This document shows, in pieces, positions 7,507 to 15,591 of a stretch of DNA of 64,000 bases (the stretch's first letter is position 1; each line of letters starts with the position of its first letter). The position numbers and the translations under genes are program-made. A model generated the notes under the pieces. The model did no database searches. It was not told the DNA's origin and saw only the letters and a program-made list of their open reading frames with translations. The stretch is from Bacillota bacterium (lineage in GTDB: Bacteria; Bacillota; UBA4882; UBA8346): contig JAEWZY010000018.1 in NCBI GenBank assembly GCA_023394955.1, forward strand, positions 1 through 64,000, in the 5' to 3' direction.

Positions 7507-8556
7507 ATGTCGGATAAACAAAAGGCGCTGGAAGTCGCCTTATTACAAATTGAAAAACAGTTTGGCAAAGGATCGATTATGAAGTTGGGTGAAGCCGCGG
7601 ATAAGATGAACATCGAGGTGATACCGACAGGCGCGCTCACCCTTGATCTGGCTTTGGGAGTCGGCGGCATTCCCCGGGGGAGAATAGTTGAGATTTATGG
7701 TCCGGAGTCGTCCGGTAAAACTACCGTCGCTTTGCACATCGCGGCTGAAGCCCAACGGTTGGGCGGCATCGCCGCATTTGTCGACGCCGAACACGCTTTA
7801 GACCCTCTCTATGCCAAAAGATTAGGGGTTGACATCGATAATCTGCTGATTTCGCAGCCGGATACCGGCGAACAAGCGTTGGAGATTACCGAAGCCCTCG
7901 TCCGGAGCGGAGCGGTCGATATTATTGTCATTGACTCGGTAGCGGCCTTAACTCCCCAGGCGGAGATCGAAGGGGAGATGGGAGACACCCATGTAGGCCT
8001 CCAGGCCAGGTTGATGTCTCAGGCTTTGCGTAAATTGACCGCAGTGGTTAGTAAATCAAACACCATTACCATTTTTATCAACCAGATTCGCGAAAAAGTG
8101 GGTGTTATGTTCGGCAATCCGGAGGTTACTCCAGGTGGACGGGCTTTAAAGTTCTATTCCTCAGTCCGACTGGAGATTAGAAAAGTGGAGACTCTCAAAC
8201 AAGGGACCGATATTGTCGGCACCCGAACCAAGGCCAAGGTAGTCAAGAACAAAGTGGCGCCTCCTTTTAAGGATGCTGAATTTGAGATTATCTACGGTGA
8301 AGGGATCTCCAAAGCCGGTTGTATTTTGGATATGGCGGTGGATCTTAATATCGTCAACAAGAGCGGGGCTTGGTTTTCCTATGGTGAAAACCGGATCGGA
8401 CAGGGCCGGGACAATGCCAGGGAGTTCCTGAAAAAAGACCCTAAGTTAATGGCCGAGATTGAGGGGAAGGTCAGGGCTGGGATTGGCTTATTAAAAGAAG
8501 AGCGCCCGCCTGAAAAGCCGGCGGCCAAAGAGGCCGCGTCAACTAAAGGAAAGTAA
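7507..8556 (+). CDS. recA: Recombinase RecA
   Basis: RecA polymerises on single-stranded DNA, drives strand exchange and triggers LexA self-cleavage. The 349-aa protein is full length, with Walker A GPESSGKT (65-72), the IIVIDSVAALTP Walker B region, conserved loop L1 near GEMGDTHVGLQARLMSQALRK's start, and a Lys/Glu/Ala-rich tail typical of the C-terminus. ATG 7507 is chosen because GGGAGG lies seven bases upstream; the longer frame adds a non-homologous N-terminal extension. It is controlled by a strong promoter with an SOS box. recX begins three bases after the stop, so the two are surely co-transcribed. Confidence 0.98.
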   Translation: MSDKQKALEVALLQIEKQFGKGSIMKLGEAADKMNIEVIPTGALTLDLALGVGGIPRGRIVEIYGPESSGKTTVALHIAAEAQRLGGIAAFVDAEHALDPLYAKRLGVDIDNLLISQPDTGEQALEITEALVRSGAVDIIVIDSVAALTPQAEIEGEMGDTHVGLQARLMSQALRKLTAVVSKSNTITIFINQIREKVGVMFGNPEVTPGGRALKFYSSVRLEIRKVETLKQGTDIVGTRTKAKVVKNKVAPPFKDAEFEIIYGEGISKAGCILDMAVDLNIVNKSGAWFSYGENRIGQGRDNAREFLKKDPKLMAEIEGKVRAGIGLLKEERPPEKPAAKEAASTKGK

Positions 8557-8559
8557 CCC

Positions 8560-8988
8560 ATGGCGGAGCGCGCCCCAATGGACTTAGCCCTGAAAAGCTT
8601 AAGCCGCCAGGCTTATAGCCGTAGTAAAATGATCACCAGGCTTAACCGGGCGGGGTTTGATCAGAACCAAATCGATGAGTGCGTCGGCCAGTTGGAGAAC
8701 TGGGGTTATCTAAACGATCGGGAATTTGGGATCGGACGGATCGTTACTCTCCAAGCCAGATTAAAGAGTAAGTATTATGTAGCGGGGGATCTGGAATTCC
8801 AAGGGATCTCATCCGAGTTGGTCCGAGAATTGCTCGCTGAATTTTATCCCGAAGAGATGGAGCTTGAAATCGCCTGTAAACTATTGCAAAAAAAACCGGG
8901 CCAAAAAAACAAAGGTTGCAGCCTTTTAGTGAGGGCCGGTTTTTCGGAAAGTACCATCCATCGGTGTTTTCCGGATGTGTTTTTTTAG
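8560..8988 (+). CDS. recX: Regulatory protein RecX
   Basis: RecX modulates RecA filaments. The 142-aa protein shows the helical tandem-repeat RecX pattern: LKSLSRQAYSRSKMITRLNRAGFDQ and LENWGYLNDREFG near the N-terminus, then the third repeat with GFSESTIHRCF at the C-terminus. It is close to the short end of the family, while Bacillus RecX is nearly twice as long. It starts three bases after recA, and translation is probably coupled. Expression should follow the SOS-controlled recA promoter. The function call rests on sequence pattern plus position. Confidence 0.85.
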   Translation: MAERAPMDLALKSLSRQAYSRSKMITRLNRAGFDQNQIDECVGQLENWGYLNDREFGIGRIVTLQARLKSKYYVAGDLEFQGISSELVRELLAEFYPEEMELEIACKLLQKKPGQKNKGCSLLVRAGFSESTIHRCFPDVFF

Positions 8989-9109
8989 AAATCACGTATC
9001 GCGTTGAGTGTAGAAATGTTTGGCGCAGATTCTTTTAAGAGGGCATTTCTTATTCGGAAGCGAATGGGATTTTATGAATTATGACTCCGTAAGCTAGGAC
9101 GAGGACTAC

Positions 9110-9138
9110 TTGACACCGGATTTAAAAAAGTTTACAAT
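9110..9138 (+). promoter_or_regulatory. Sigma-A promoter upstream of rny
   Basis: TTGACA (9110-9115), 17 bases, TACAAT (9133-9138). Transcription would start near 9145, only about 16 bases before the arm of an intrinsic-terminator-like hairpin. Confidence 0.7.
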
Positions 9139-9160
9139 AAACTCTTGAGGACAGAACATG

Positions 9161-9186
9161 AGCCGAGTTCTTACTCGGCTTGTTTT
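9161..9186 (+). terminator. Terminator/attenuator between recX and rny
   Basis: AGCCGAG/CTCGGCT is a perfect 7-bp stem with a 6-base loop followed by TGTTTT and a T-rich stretch. It can end recA-recX transcripts. It also lies directly downstream of the rny promoter, so it could attenuate rny. Confidence 0.7.
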
Positions 9187-9266
9187 GTATTTATTTTTCT
9201 TTAATCTCTATTTCCGAACAAACTATTGGTTTTTTATATTAAAAAAACATTCAGGAGGTGATTAGA

Positions 9267-10787
9267 ATCTCAGTTTTTCTATATGCTATAATAGGTTTTG
9301 TCTTGGGGGTTTTTGGCTTTGGCATATATAGTAAACTTAAACTACAGTCAGCCAGGGATTACGCTCGGAAAATAATTGAGGAAGCCAAAAAAGAAGTTGA
9401 ATCCATCAAGCGGGAAGCTTTGCTCGAGGCAAAAGAGGAAGCGTTAAAAGTAAAAAACGAGCTCGAACGGGAAAACCGGGAGCGCCGTGCCGATATTCAA
9501 CGTTTGGAAAAAAGATTGCTTCAAAAGGAAGAATCACTTGACCGGAAATACGAGGTTTTAGAAAAAAAGGAAGAGAACTTAGCTCAAAGAGAAGTCGAAA
9601 TTGAAAAATTAAAAAGTGAATTACAAGAGACCCATAAGAAACACCGTTACGAATTGGAGAGAATCTCCGGATTGAGCAGTGAAGAAGCTAAGGCGCTTCT
9701 TTTAAAAGATGTTGAAGAAGAGATCAAACAGGAAATAGCTATTAAAATACGGGATTTGGAAGCTAAAGCGAAGGAAGAGTCAGACCGGAAAGGGCGAGAG
9801 ATCATTTCATTGGCGATCCAACGCTGTGCGGCGGACCATGTGGCCGAAGCCACTGTTTCGGTGGTGGCCTTACCCAATGATGAGATGAAAGGAAGAATCA
9901 TTGGGCGCGAGGGCAGAAATATCAGGGCTTTGGAGACATTAACCGGAATTGACTTAATAATTGATGATACCCCGGAAGCGGTTATATTATCGGGTTTTGA
10001 TCCGATCAGGCGTGAAGTGGCCCGCCTTTCATTGGAAAAACTCATTGTCGACGGCCGAATCCATCCCGCCAGGATTGAAGAGATGGTCGAGAAGTCCCAA
10101 AAAGAAGTGGAAAGCATCATTAAAGAAGAAGGCGAGCGGGCCACTTTTGAAACTGGAATTCACGGAATCCATCCGGAGATCATTAAATTGTTGGGCCGGT
10201 TAAAATATCGTACCAGTTATGGGCAGAATGTATTGAAGCATTCCATTGAAGTCGCTCATTTGTGTGGTTTGATCGCCAGTGAACTTGGGGCTGATGTTAC
10301 TTTGGCTAAACGCGCCGGTTTGCTGCACGACATTGGAAAAGCGATCAACCATGAGGTTGAAGGACCACATGTGACAATTGGGGCTGATATAGCCAAAAAA
10401 TATCGGGAGAGTTTTCTGGTGGTTAACGCAATCGCCGCTCATCATGGCGATGTAGAAGCAGCTTCCATTGAAGCGGTGTTGGTTCAAGCTTGCGATGCCA
10501 TTTCGGCGGCCCGGCCCGGCGCCCGCCGCGAAACATTGGAGTCTTATATCAAACGCCTCGAAAAACTGGAAAAGATCGCTGAGTCTTTTGAAGGCGTTGA
10601 GAAATCTTACGCGATCCAAGCGGGACGGGAAATCCGGATTATGGTAAAACCGGATCGGATTGATGATTTGAATTCGGTTCGGATCGCCCGGGAAATCGTC
10701 AAAAAGATCGAAGAGGAGTTGGAATATCCGGGACAGATTAAAGTTACCGTTATCCGGGAGACCAGGGCGGTAGAATACGCCAAATAA
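9267..10787 (+). CDS. rny: Ribonuclease Y
   Basis: RNase Y is the membrane-anchored endoribonuclease that initiates mRNA decay in many Bacillota. It shows an N-terminal membrane helix (SVFLYAIIGFVLGVFGFGIY), a long charged coiled coil (about 25-190), a KH domain with IIGREGRNIRALE, and an HD domain with LLHDIGKAI and AAHHGD. At about 506 aa it is full length. The start is unusual. AGGAGGTGAT at 9253-9262 is a near-perfect anti-16S match but contains the only upstream standard start (GTG 9258), so the codon at optimal distance is ATC 9267. An automatic caller would give GTG 9258. A promoter plus terminator-like hairpin lie upstream. Confidence 0.95.
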   Translation: MSVFLYAIIGFVLGVFGFGIYSKLKLQSARDYARKIIEEAKKEVESIKREALLEAKEEALKVKNELERENRERRADIQRLEKRLLQKEESLDRKYEVLEKKEENLAQREVEIEKLKSELQETHKKHRYELERISGLSSEEAKALLLKDVEEEIKQEIAIKIRDLEAKAKEESDRKGREIISLAIQRCAADHVAEATVSVVALPNDEMKGRIIGREGRNIRALETLTGIDLIIDDTPEAVILSGFDPIRREVARLSLEKLIVDGRIHPARIEEMVEKSQKEVESIIKEEGERATFETGIHGIHPEIIKLLGRLKYRTSYGQNVLKHSIEVAHLCGLIASELGADVTLAKRAGLLHDIGKAINHEVEGPHVTIGADIAKKYRESFLVVNAIAAHHGDVEAASIEAVLVQACDAISAARPGARRETLESYIKRLEKLEKIAESFEGVEKSYAIQAGREIRIMVKPDRIDDLNSVRIAREIVKKIEEELEYPGQIKVTVIRETRAVEYAK

Positions 10788-10859
10788 TTGATTGATGAAT
10801 TAGATAATAGCAATTTCGTATAATTAATAGTTGCTGACTGGGAAGGAAGGGGGAGGAAC

Positions 10860-11396
10860 TTGAAAGGCATCTTCTGGAAAGAAGGAGAATCCTTCTCCAA
10901 CTCGATGAGTTTAATCGCTTTTTTACTGGTAAGATACCCTGAAATCGGAACAGTCCGTTTCGATCCTGATCAAAAAATTTTACAATTTTCATTTATTCTC
11001 AGCAAAATCCTGACGGAAACGGAATTCGAACCCTTTAGGGAAAATCTAATGCTTAGCGTGAATGCCATATCTGAGCTACAGGAGCGGAATTCAGGGCGTA
11101 TCCAAATTAAATTTTCAGTATGTGATGGCTTGTCTTTTGTAGAAATATTGAGGGATATCGATTCCTTGAACCAGGAAGAGATTGCCTTGATTATTGGGGT
11201 AGTAAACCGGTATTTTGAAGGGGACCTACTCTTGGATCAACAGGAAAGCATTCAAGAGGAGGATATGGTCCTTCAAGAAGAAATGATCGAACACATGCTG
11301 GAAGATTTGAAGGACTCTCGGCAGGAAAAAAGGCTGATTGGATTCAGAGAAGAGGGCCGGGTCTTGATTTTTAACAGAGCTAATTTACACAAATAA
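10860..11396 (+). CDS. Uncharacterised protein between rny and ymdB
   Basis: A 178-aa soluble protein with an acidic C-terminal half (QQESIQEEDMVLQEEMIEHM) and no membrane segment or motif that I recognise. The N-terminal half looks like an alpha/beta domain (SLIAFLLVRYPEIGTVRFD). The start is TTG 10860, with AAGGAAGG and GGGAGG immediately upstream. It is 72 bases after rny and 167 before ymdB, so it may belong to an RNA-turnover operon. That placement is the only functional clue. Base composition matches its neighbours. Confidence 0.7.
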   Translation: MKGIFWKEGESFSNSMSLIAFLLVRYPEIGTVRFDPDQKILQFSFILSKILTETEFEPFRENLMLSVNAISELQERNSGRIQIKFSVCDGLSFVEILRDIDSLNQEEIALIIGVVNRYFEGDLLLDQQESIQEEDMVLQEEMIEHMLEDLKDSRQEKRLIGFREEGRVLIFNRANLHK

Positions 11397-11408
11397 TGGT
11401 CTTGAAAT

Positions 11409-11438
11409 GGGGTGCTGTGGAGGTTGCAGTACCCCTTC
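11409..11438 (+). terminator. Probable terminator after the 10860-11396 gene
   Basis: GGGGTGCTG/CAGTACCCC forms a 9-bp stem (one G-U pair) 12 bases after the stop codon. The following U-tract is weak (TTCT), so termination may be partial. Confidence 0.4.
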
Positions 11439-11563
11439 TAATGATTGCAGGCAAGAGGCGCGGAGCATAAGACATTGGTATTTAAAAGAATACTTTATGG
11501 GAAAACTCAGGGTTGGAATGGGGCCGGTCCGTTGTTAGGGATCTTGGAAGGCGGTAGGGATCG

Positions 11564-12346
11564 ATGCTGAAGATATTGTTTATTGGGGATATCGTTGGAA
11601 AACCGGGGCGTAAAATTATTAAAAAATGTTTAGAAGGGATTATCGAAGAAGAAGAGATCGATCTAACCGTGGCTAACGGGGAGAATGCCGCGGGGGGGTT
11701 CGGAATAACTTACGATGTGTCTCAAGAGATCCTCGACGCCGGGGTAAATCTGATTACTCTTGGGAACCATACTTGGGATAACCGTGATATTAACCGTGTT
11801 TTAGAAGAAGAACCTAGAGTAATCCGGCCGGCGAACTATCCCGAGGGCACCCCCGGGCAAGGTTATTACATAATTGAGACGGCTAAAGGGGTTGCGGTAG
11901 GTGTCATCAACTTATTGGGCCAGGTTTTTTTAGACGCGCTGCGCTGTCCCTTTCGGGTCGCCGACGAATGTTTAACTAAAATTAAAAAAAGGACCAATGT
12001 TATTATTGTTGATGTTCACGCCGAAACCACCTCTGAAAAGATGGCTTTAGGGTGGTACCTGGATGGGCGGGTGACGGCGGTCTTGGGTACCCATACTCAT
12101 ATTCCCACTGCCGATGAGAGAGTTTTACCAAAGGGAACCGCATATATTACCGATGCTGGGATGACTGGGCCTTTAAATTCCGTGCTGGGGATCGAACCGG
12201 AGATTGTAATTACTAAATTTCTGACTAAACGCCCTATCCGGTTTGAGGTGGCTTCAGGCCCGATTAAATTGGATGGCGTAATCTTTGAGGTGAACGAATC
12301 CGGTTTAGCGACAAGAATCAAAAGGATTCAACGACATTTGGATTAA
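11564..12346 (+). CDS. ymdB: YmdB-family metallophosphoesterase
   Basis: This TIGR00282 metallophosphoesterase hydrolyses 2',3'-cyclic nucleotides in Bacillus and influences biofilm and motility decisions, partly through RNase Y. The 260-aa protein has the metal-binding motifs FIGDIVGKPGR, NGENAAGG, LGNHTWDN, DVHAETTSEK and GTHTHIPTAD in the expected order. Length is as in the family. The ATG follows GGTAGGGATCG, a modest ribosome binding site. The rny...ymdB-spoVS order is the classical arrangement in spore formers and supports the assignment. Confidence 0.93.
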   Translation: MLKILFIGDIVGKPGRKIIKKCLEGIIEEEEIDLTVANGENAAGGFGITYDVSQEILDAGVNLITLGNHTWDNRDINRVLEEEPRVIRPANYPEGTPGQGYYIIETAKGVAVGVINLLGQVFLDALRCPFRVADECLTKIKKRTNVIIVDVHAETTSEKMALGWYLDGRVTAVLGTHTHIPTADERVLPKGTAYITDAGMTGPLNSVLGIEPEIVITKFLTKRPIRFEVASGPIKLDGVIFEVNESGLATRIKRIQRHLD

Positions 12347-12389
12347 TCCCCAAATTTTGATCAGAATGGAATGGGAGAGGGATGAAAAG

Positions 12390-12650
12390 ATGGAAGTGTT
12401 GAAAGTTTCTTCAAAATCCAGCCCCAATGCGGTAGCAGGGGCGCTGGCGGGAGTTCTTCGCGAAAAAGGAAGCGTTGAAATTCAAGCAATCGGCGCCGGC
12501 GCAATTAACCAAGCCGTTAAAGGGGTGGCAATTGCCAGAGGTTTTGTCGCTCCCAGCGGAATGGATCTGATTTGTATCCCGGCATTTATGGAAACCACTA
12601 TTGATGGAGAAAACCGGACCGCTGTAAAACTTATTGTAGAACCAAAGTAA
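12390..12650 (+). CDS. spoVS: Stage V sporulation protein S
   Basis: SpoVS is a small Alba-like nucleic-acid-binding protein needed for progress to stage V of sporulation. The 86-aa product has exactly the Bacillus length and the family core VSSKSSPNAVAGALAG, GAGAINQAVKGVAIARG and the C-terminal VKLIVEPK. ATG 12390 is used because MEVLKVSSKS is the conserved N-terminus; the frame upstream is non-homologous. It lies 43 bases after ymdB and closes the operon at a clear terminator. Confidence 0.96.
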   Translation: MEVLKVSSKSSPNAVAGALAGVLREKGSVEIQAIGAGAINQAVKGVAIARGFVAPSGMDLICIPAFMETTIDGENRTAVKLIVEPK

Positions 12651-12687
12651 TTCGTTGATTAATACGCGCTCGTATAGGTTGTTTAAA

Positions 12688-12713
12688 AATGCAGGTAACC
12701 CTGTATTTTTTTA
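12688..12713 (+). terminator. Intrinsic terminator of spoVS
   Basis: AATGCAGG/CCTGTATT stem with loop TAAC, 37 bases after the stop, followed by a run of T residues. A 116-codon frame over this site is spurious. Confidence 0.8.
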
Positions 12714-12903
12714 TTTTTATGTTACCAAACGGAAAGAAAGTACCCAATTACCATGGAGGGAAGAGTCTTGGCGATAATTACTTGAAGGTAAAGCGGGGGC
12801 GGATCAGAATTAATCAAAAAACACCATTCACATTTCTAGCAATTAATACTGCAAAAATCGAAGCTCTATTTAAAAGAACAAACACATCAGGGAGGTACCT
12901 GGA

Positions 12904-13440
12904 ATGGAACTCACCGGCAAAAGGATCCGCTTACGTCCTCTTTCCGTTAATGACTTGGAAGCCTTGGCCTGTTGGAACCGGGATGAGGAACTTCAAAAAT
13001 TTGTTGACTGTAACCTTCCTACGACTCATCATCAATTAAAACGCTGGTATCAAGCTAATGTTCCCGACCGCCGCTATCAAGTTTTTGCCATTGAAACCGT
13101 TAACGGGAGGCTCATTGGCGACTTGGAACTGGACCATATTTGTTGGAGTAGACGTGAAGCCGAACTACGGATCAGAATCGGAGAAAAGGACTGCTGGAAT
13201 CAAGGCTTGGGCACGGAGGCGATTCAACTAGTCTTTAATTATATACTTGCCGGGAAAAAATTCAACCGGATTTATCTACGAGTGTACCGTTTTAATAAAC
13301 GGGCCATCAGCTGTTACCTTAAAAATGGTTTTAGGCAAGTAGGAATCTTACGAAGGCCGACCAAAGGTTGGAAAGATATAGTATTAATGGAAATTGATTA
13401 TATTGAATATCAAAAAACTATCCGATCGAAGGTTGGGTAA
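12904..13440 (+). CDS. GNAT family N-acetyltransferase (RimJ/RimL-like)
   Basis: The 178-aa protein fits the RimJ/RimL/SpeG acetyltransferase pattern. It has IRLRPLSVNDLEALACWNRD at the N-terminus, an acetyl-CoA-binding region CWNQGLGTEAIQLVF around residue 100, and the NKRAISCYLKNGFRQVG C-terminal motif. The substrate cannot be told: an N-terminal amine, a polyamine or an antibiotic are all possible. ATG has AGGGAGG seven to eight bases upstream. It stands alone between the spoVS terminator and the spo0A leader. No sign of horizontal transfer is seen. Confidence 0.88.
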   Translation: MELTGKRIRLRPLSVNDLEALACWNRDEELQKFVDCNLPTTHHQLKRWYQANVPDRRYQVFAIETVNGRLIGDLELDHICWSRREAELRIRIGEKDCWNQGLGTEAIQLVFNYILAGKKFNRIYLRVYRFNKRAISCYLKNGFRQVGILRRPTKGWKDIVLMEIDYIEYQKTIRSKVG

Positions 13441-13500
13441 AGAAATAAAAAAAATTTTTCCAGCATCTATCTGGTTCTTAGGAAAAGTTTCCTTTGGTGG

Positions 13501-13580
13501 TTCGGGTTTCCCCGAAAAGGAATTGGCCCTCTAGTTGTCGAAATATGATCGCTCAGAAAACGGATTAATTGGGAGGGCCA
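13501..13580 (+). promoter_or_regulatory. spo0A leader: hairpins, 0A-like box and sequestered ribosome binding site
   Basis: TTCGGG-TTTC-CCCGAA (13501-13516) is a perfect hairpin. Downstream, TGGCCCTC (13524-13531) is perfectly complementary over 8 bp to GAGGGCCA (13573-13580), which contains most of the spo0A Shine-Dalgarno GGGAGG (13571-13576). The intervening loop contains TGTCGAA (13536-13542), matching the 0A-box consensus TGNCGAA. Both RNA-level hiding of the ribosome binding site and Spo0A autoregulation are therefore possible. Confidence 0.45.
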
Positions 13581-13583
13581 TCC

Positions 13584-14384
13584 ATGTCGGAGATTAAAAT
13601 TGTAATCGCAGATAATAATCGGGAGCTATGCGCTACCCTAGCGGACCTAATTGAATTGCAAGAAGATATGGAGCTAATCGGCACGGCTTATGATGGAATT
13701 GAAGCCCTGCAGATTGTGGAAGAGACCAAACCAAGTGTGCTAATTTTGGATATAACCATGCCTTATCTGGATGGAATAGGGGTGTTGGAAAAATTAGCCG
13801 AATTTGAGCAACCTCCGGTAGTAATTATTTTGACCGCTTTTGAGCAGGAAGCGATGATCCAACGCTTGATCACAATGGGAGCTTCTTATTATATGGTCAA
13901 GCCCTTTGACGCTTCGACGCTTATTGAGAGAATTAGGCAATTTGCTAAAAAACGTCAAACATCTCCATTGAAAACTATCAAGACTTCCGAAGAACCGGGG
14001 CTTTACACTGCTAACCGCCGCGAAAAAACCAATAGCCAACTTGAACTGGAAGTGAGCAAATTATTTCATGAAATGGGCATTCCCGCCCATTTCAGGGGTT
14101 ACGCTTACTTGCGGGATGCGATTATAATCTCCGCCAGAGAAGTTGAAGTGCTTGGCAATATCACCAAAAATCTTTATCCCCGGATAGCTGAGAAATACCG
14201 TTCCTCGGCAAGCGGGGTCGAGTCGGCCATCCGGCATACGATCGAGATTGGTTGGGAAAGAGGAAATTCTGAATTTATCCGTGACTTTTTCGGAGCTGAA
14301 AATGGCAAGAACCGCTTTCCGACCACAGCTTCTTTTATAGCTAAAGTAGCTGATAAATTAAGGTTGGAATCGAAACTAACCTAA
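13584..14384 (+). CDS. spo0A: Sporulation master regulator Spo0A
   Basis: Spo0A is the phosphorelay response regulator that commits the cell to sporulation. The 266-aa protein has a receiver domain (about 3-120) with D10, phosphoacceptor D56 in LILDITMPYLDG and a conserved lysine in MVKPFD. A linker is followed by the Spo0A_C DNA-binding domain with LGNITKNLYPRIAEKY and SGVESAIRHTIEIGWERGN, the recognition helix region. ATG 13584 follows GGGAGG by seven bases; the frame upstream (MGGPS) is discarded because it overlaps that site. spoIVB, the usual upstream neighbour, is missing here. A terminator follows the stop. Confidence 0.97.
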   Translation: MSEIKIVIADNNRELCATLADLIELQEDMELIGTAYDGIEALQIVEETKPSVLILDITMPYLDGIGVLEKLAEFEQPPVVIILTAFEQEAMIQRLITMGASYYMVKPFDASTLIERIRQFAKKRQTSPLKTIKTSEEPGLYTANRREKTNSQLELEVSKLFHEMGIPAHFRGYAYLRDAIIISAREVEVLGNITKNLYPRIAEKYRSSASGVESAIRHTIEIGWERGNSEFIRDFFGAENGKNRFPTTASFIAKVADKLRLESKLT

Positions 14385-14418
14385 GTTTAGGGAATATATA
14401 AAGATAGCTTGTAAAATG

Positions 14419-14443
14419 AATCCCTTTATAGGGATTTCTTTTT
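14419..14443 (+). terminator. Intrinsic terminator of spo0A
   Basis: AATCCCT/AGGGATT stem with a 4-base loop followed by TCTTTTT, 35 bases after the stop. Confidence 0.85.
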
Positions 14444-14480
14444 AATCGGATTTATTACGGCAGGATAAAAAAATGCGAAT

Positions 14481-14510
14481 TTGACACGCTAAATTCAAAA
14501 AGAGTATTAT
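14481..14510 (+). promoter_or_regulatory. Sigma-A promoter of the rlmN-prkC cluster
   Basis: TTGACA (14481-14486), 18-base spacer, TATTAT (14505-14510), with transcription expected near 14517. Confidence 0.65.
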
Positions 14511-14553
14511 AGGAATAATACTATTTACTCTGTTTCATACGTTGGAGAGCAAA

Positions 14554-15591
14554 TTGATTCTTAAAGGTTTAAGTTTGCCGGAATTGCAGGATTGTTTAAA
14601 CGCCATAGGGCTTCCTAAATACCGAAGCAACCAGATTTATGCGTGGATGTACCGACGGAAGGTTTGTAGTTGGGAAGAGATGACCGATCTTCCCAAGGAG
14701 TTGCGGCAGGTTTTTCAGGAACAAGGAGTCTCCCTAGGCTGCCTTGCCTTGGTTTCCCAGGTCCGGGCTGATGATGGAGTAACAAAATACTTATTCAGAT
14801 TGGATGACGGACAAACAATAGAAAGCGTATATCTTCCGGAAACCCACCGGCATACTGTCTGCCTTTCCGCTCAAGTCGGGTGTGGGATGGGTTGTTTATT
14901 TTGCGCGACGGGACAACGGGGAATGATCCGGAACTTAAGCCCGGCGGAGATAATTGACCAGCCCTTGCGAATCAGCAGGATAACCGGGAACAGAATCAGT
15001 AGTTTAGTGGTTATGGGACAAGGGGAACCTTTGCTTAATTACGATTCGCTGTTCAAGGCGATTAGAATTATTAATGATCCTCACGGGATAGGAATCGGAG
15101 CCAGGCATATTACTATTTCCACCTGTGGAATCGTTCCGGAAATCAAAAAACTGGCGGAGGAACCATTCCAGGTAAATTTGGCCGTTTCCTTACATGCCGC
15201 TGATAATCAACTGCGTGATCATCTCATGCCTGTAAACAGAAGATTTCCTTTGGAACAATTAATTGAAGCGTGCCGTACCTATTTATCCCGTACCAACCGG
15301 AGGATTACTTTTGAATATACCTTAATTGACGGAGTTAATGACCGTTCGATTGATTTGGATAATTTAATCCGACTGCTAACAGGGATGCTATGCCATGTAA
15401 ATCTGATTCCTTTTAACCCAATACCCAATTCAACCCTGAGACGCTCAAAAGAAGAAAGGATCAAAGAGTTTGCAGCCGGTTTAAAACAAGCGCATATCGA
15501 AACTACTATTCGTAAAGAAAGAGGCGGCGAACTAGCTGCGGCATGTGGGCAATTACAAGGTAAAGGCAATGTATTAAATGAAACTGATTAG
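14554..15591 (+). CDS. rlmN: Dual-specificity RNA methyltransferase RlmN
   Basis: RlmN is the radical SAM enzyme that methylates C2 of A2503 in 23S rRNA and A37 in some tRNAs. The 345-aa protein has the CxxxCxxC cluster motif C110-C114-C117 (VGCGMGCLFCATG), the VVMGQGEPLLNYD and SLHAADNQLRDHLMPVN motifs, and the C-terminal catalytic cysteine C331. TTG 14554 is preferred because GGAGA lies five bases before it; the first in-frame TTG (14542) precedes that site. It heads the cluster that in Bacillus continues prpC-prkC-rsgA-rpe. Its end overlaps the FHA gene by 14 bases. Confidence 0.95.
   Translation: MILKGLSLPELQDCLNAIGLPKYRSNQIYAWMYRRKVCSWEEMTDLPKELRQVFQEQGVSLGCLALVSQVRADDGVTKYLFRLDDGQTIESVYLPETHRHTVCLSAQVGCGMGCLFCATGQRGMIRNLSPAEIIDQPLRISRITGNRISSLVVMGQGEPLLNYDSLFKAIRIINDPHGIGIGARHITISTCGIVPEIKKLAEEPFQVNLAVSLHAADNQLRDHLMPVNRRFPLEQLIEACRTYLSRTNRRITFEYTLIDGVNDRSIDLDNLIRLLTGMLCHVNLIPFNPIPNSTLRRSKEERIKEFAAGLKQAHIETTIRKERGGELAAACGQLQGKGNVLNETD

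Noticed and set aside
12689..13039. 116-codon frame spanning the spoVS terminator and the acetyltransferase start
   Set aside because: It begins inside a clear intrinsic terminator and ends inside a real gene in another frame; no ribosome binding site.
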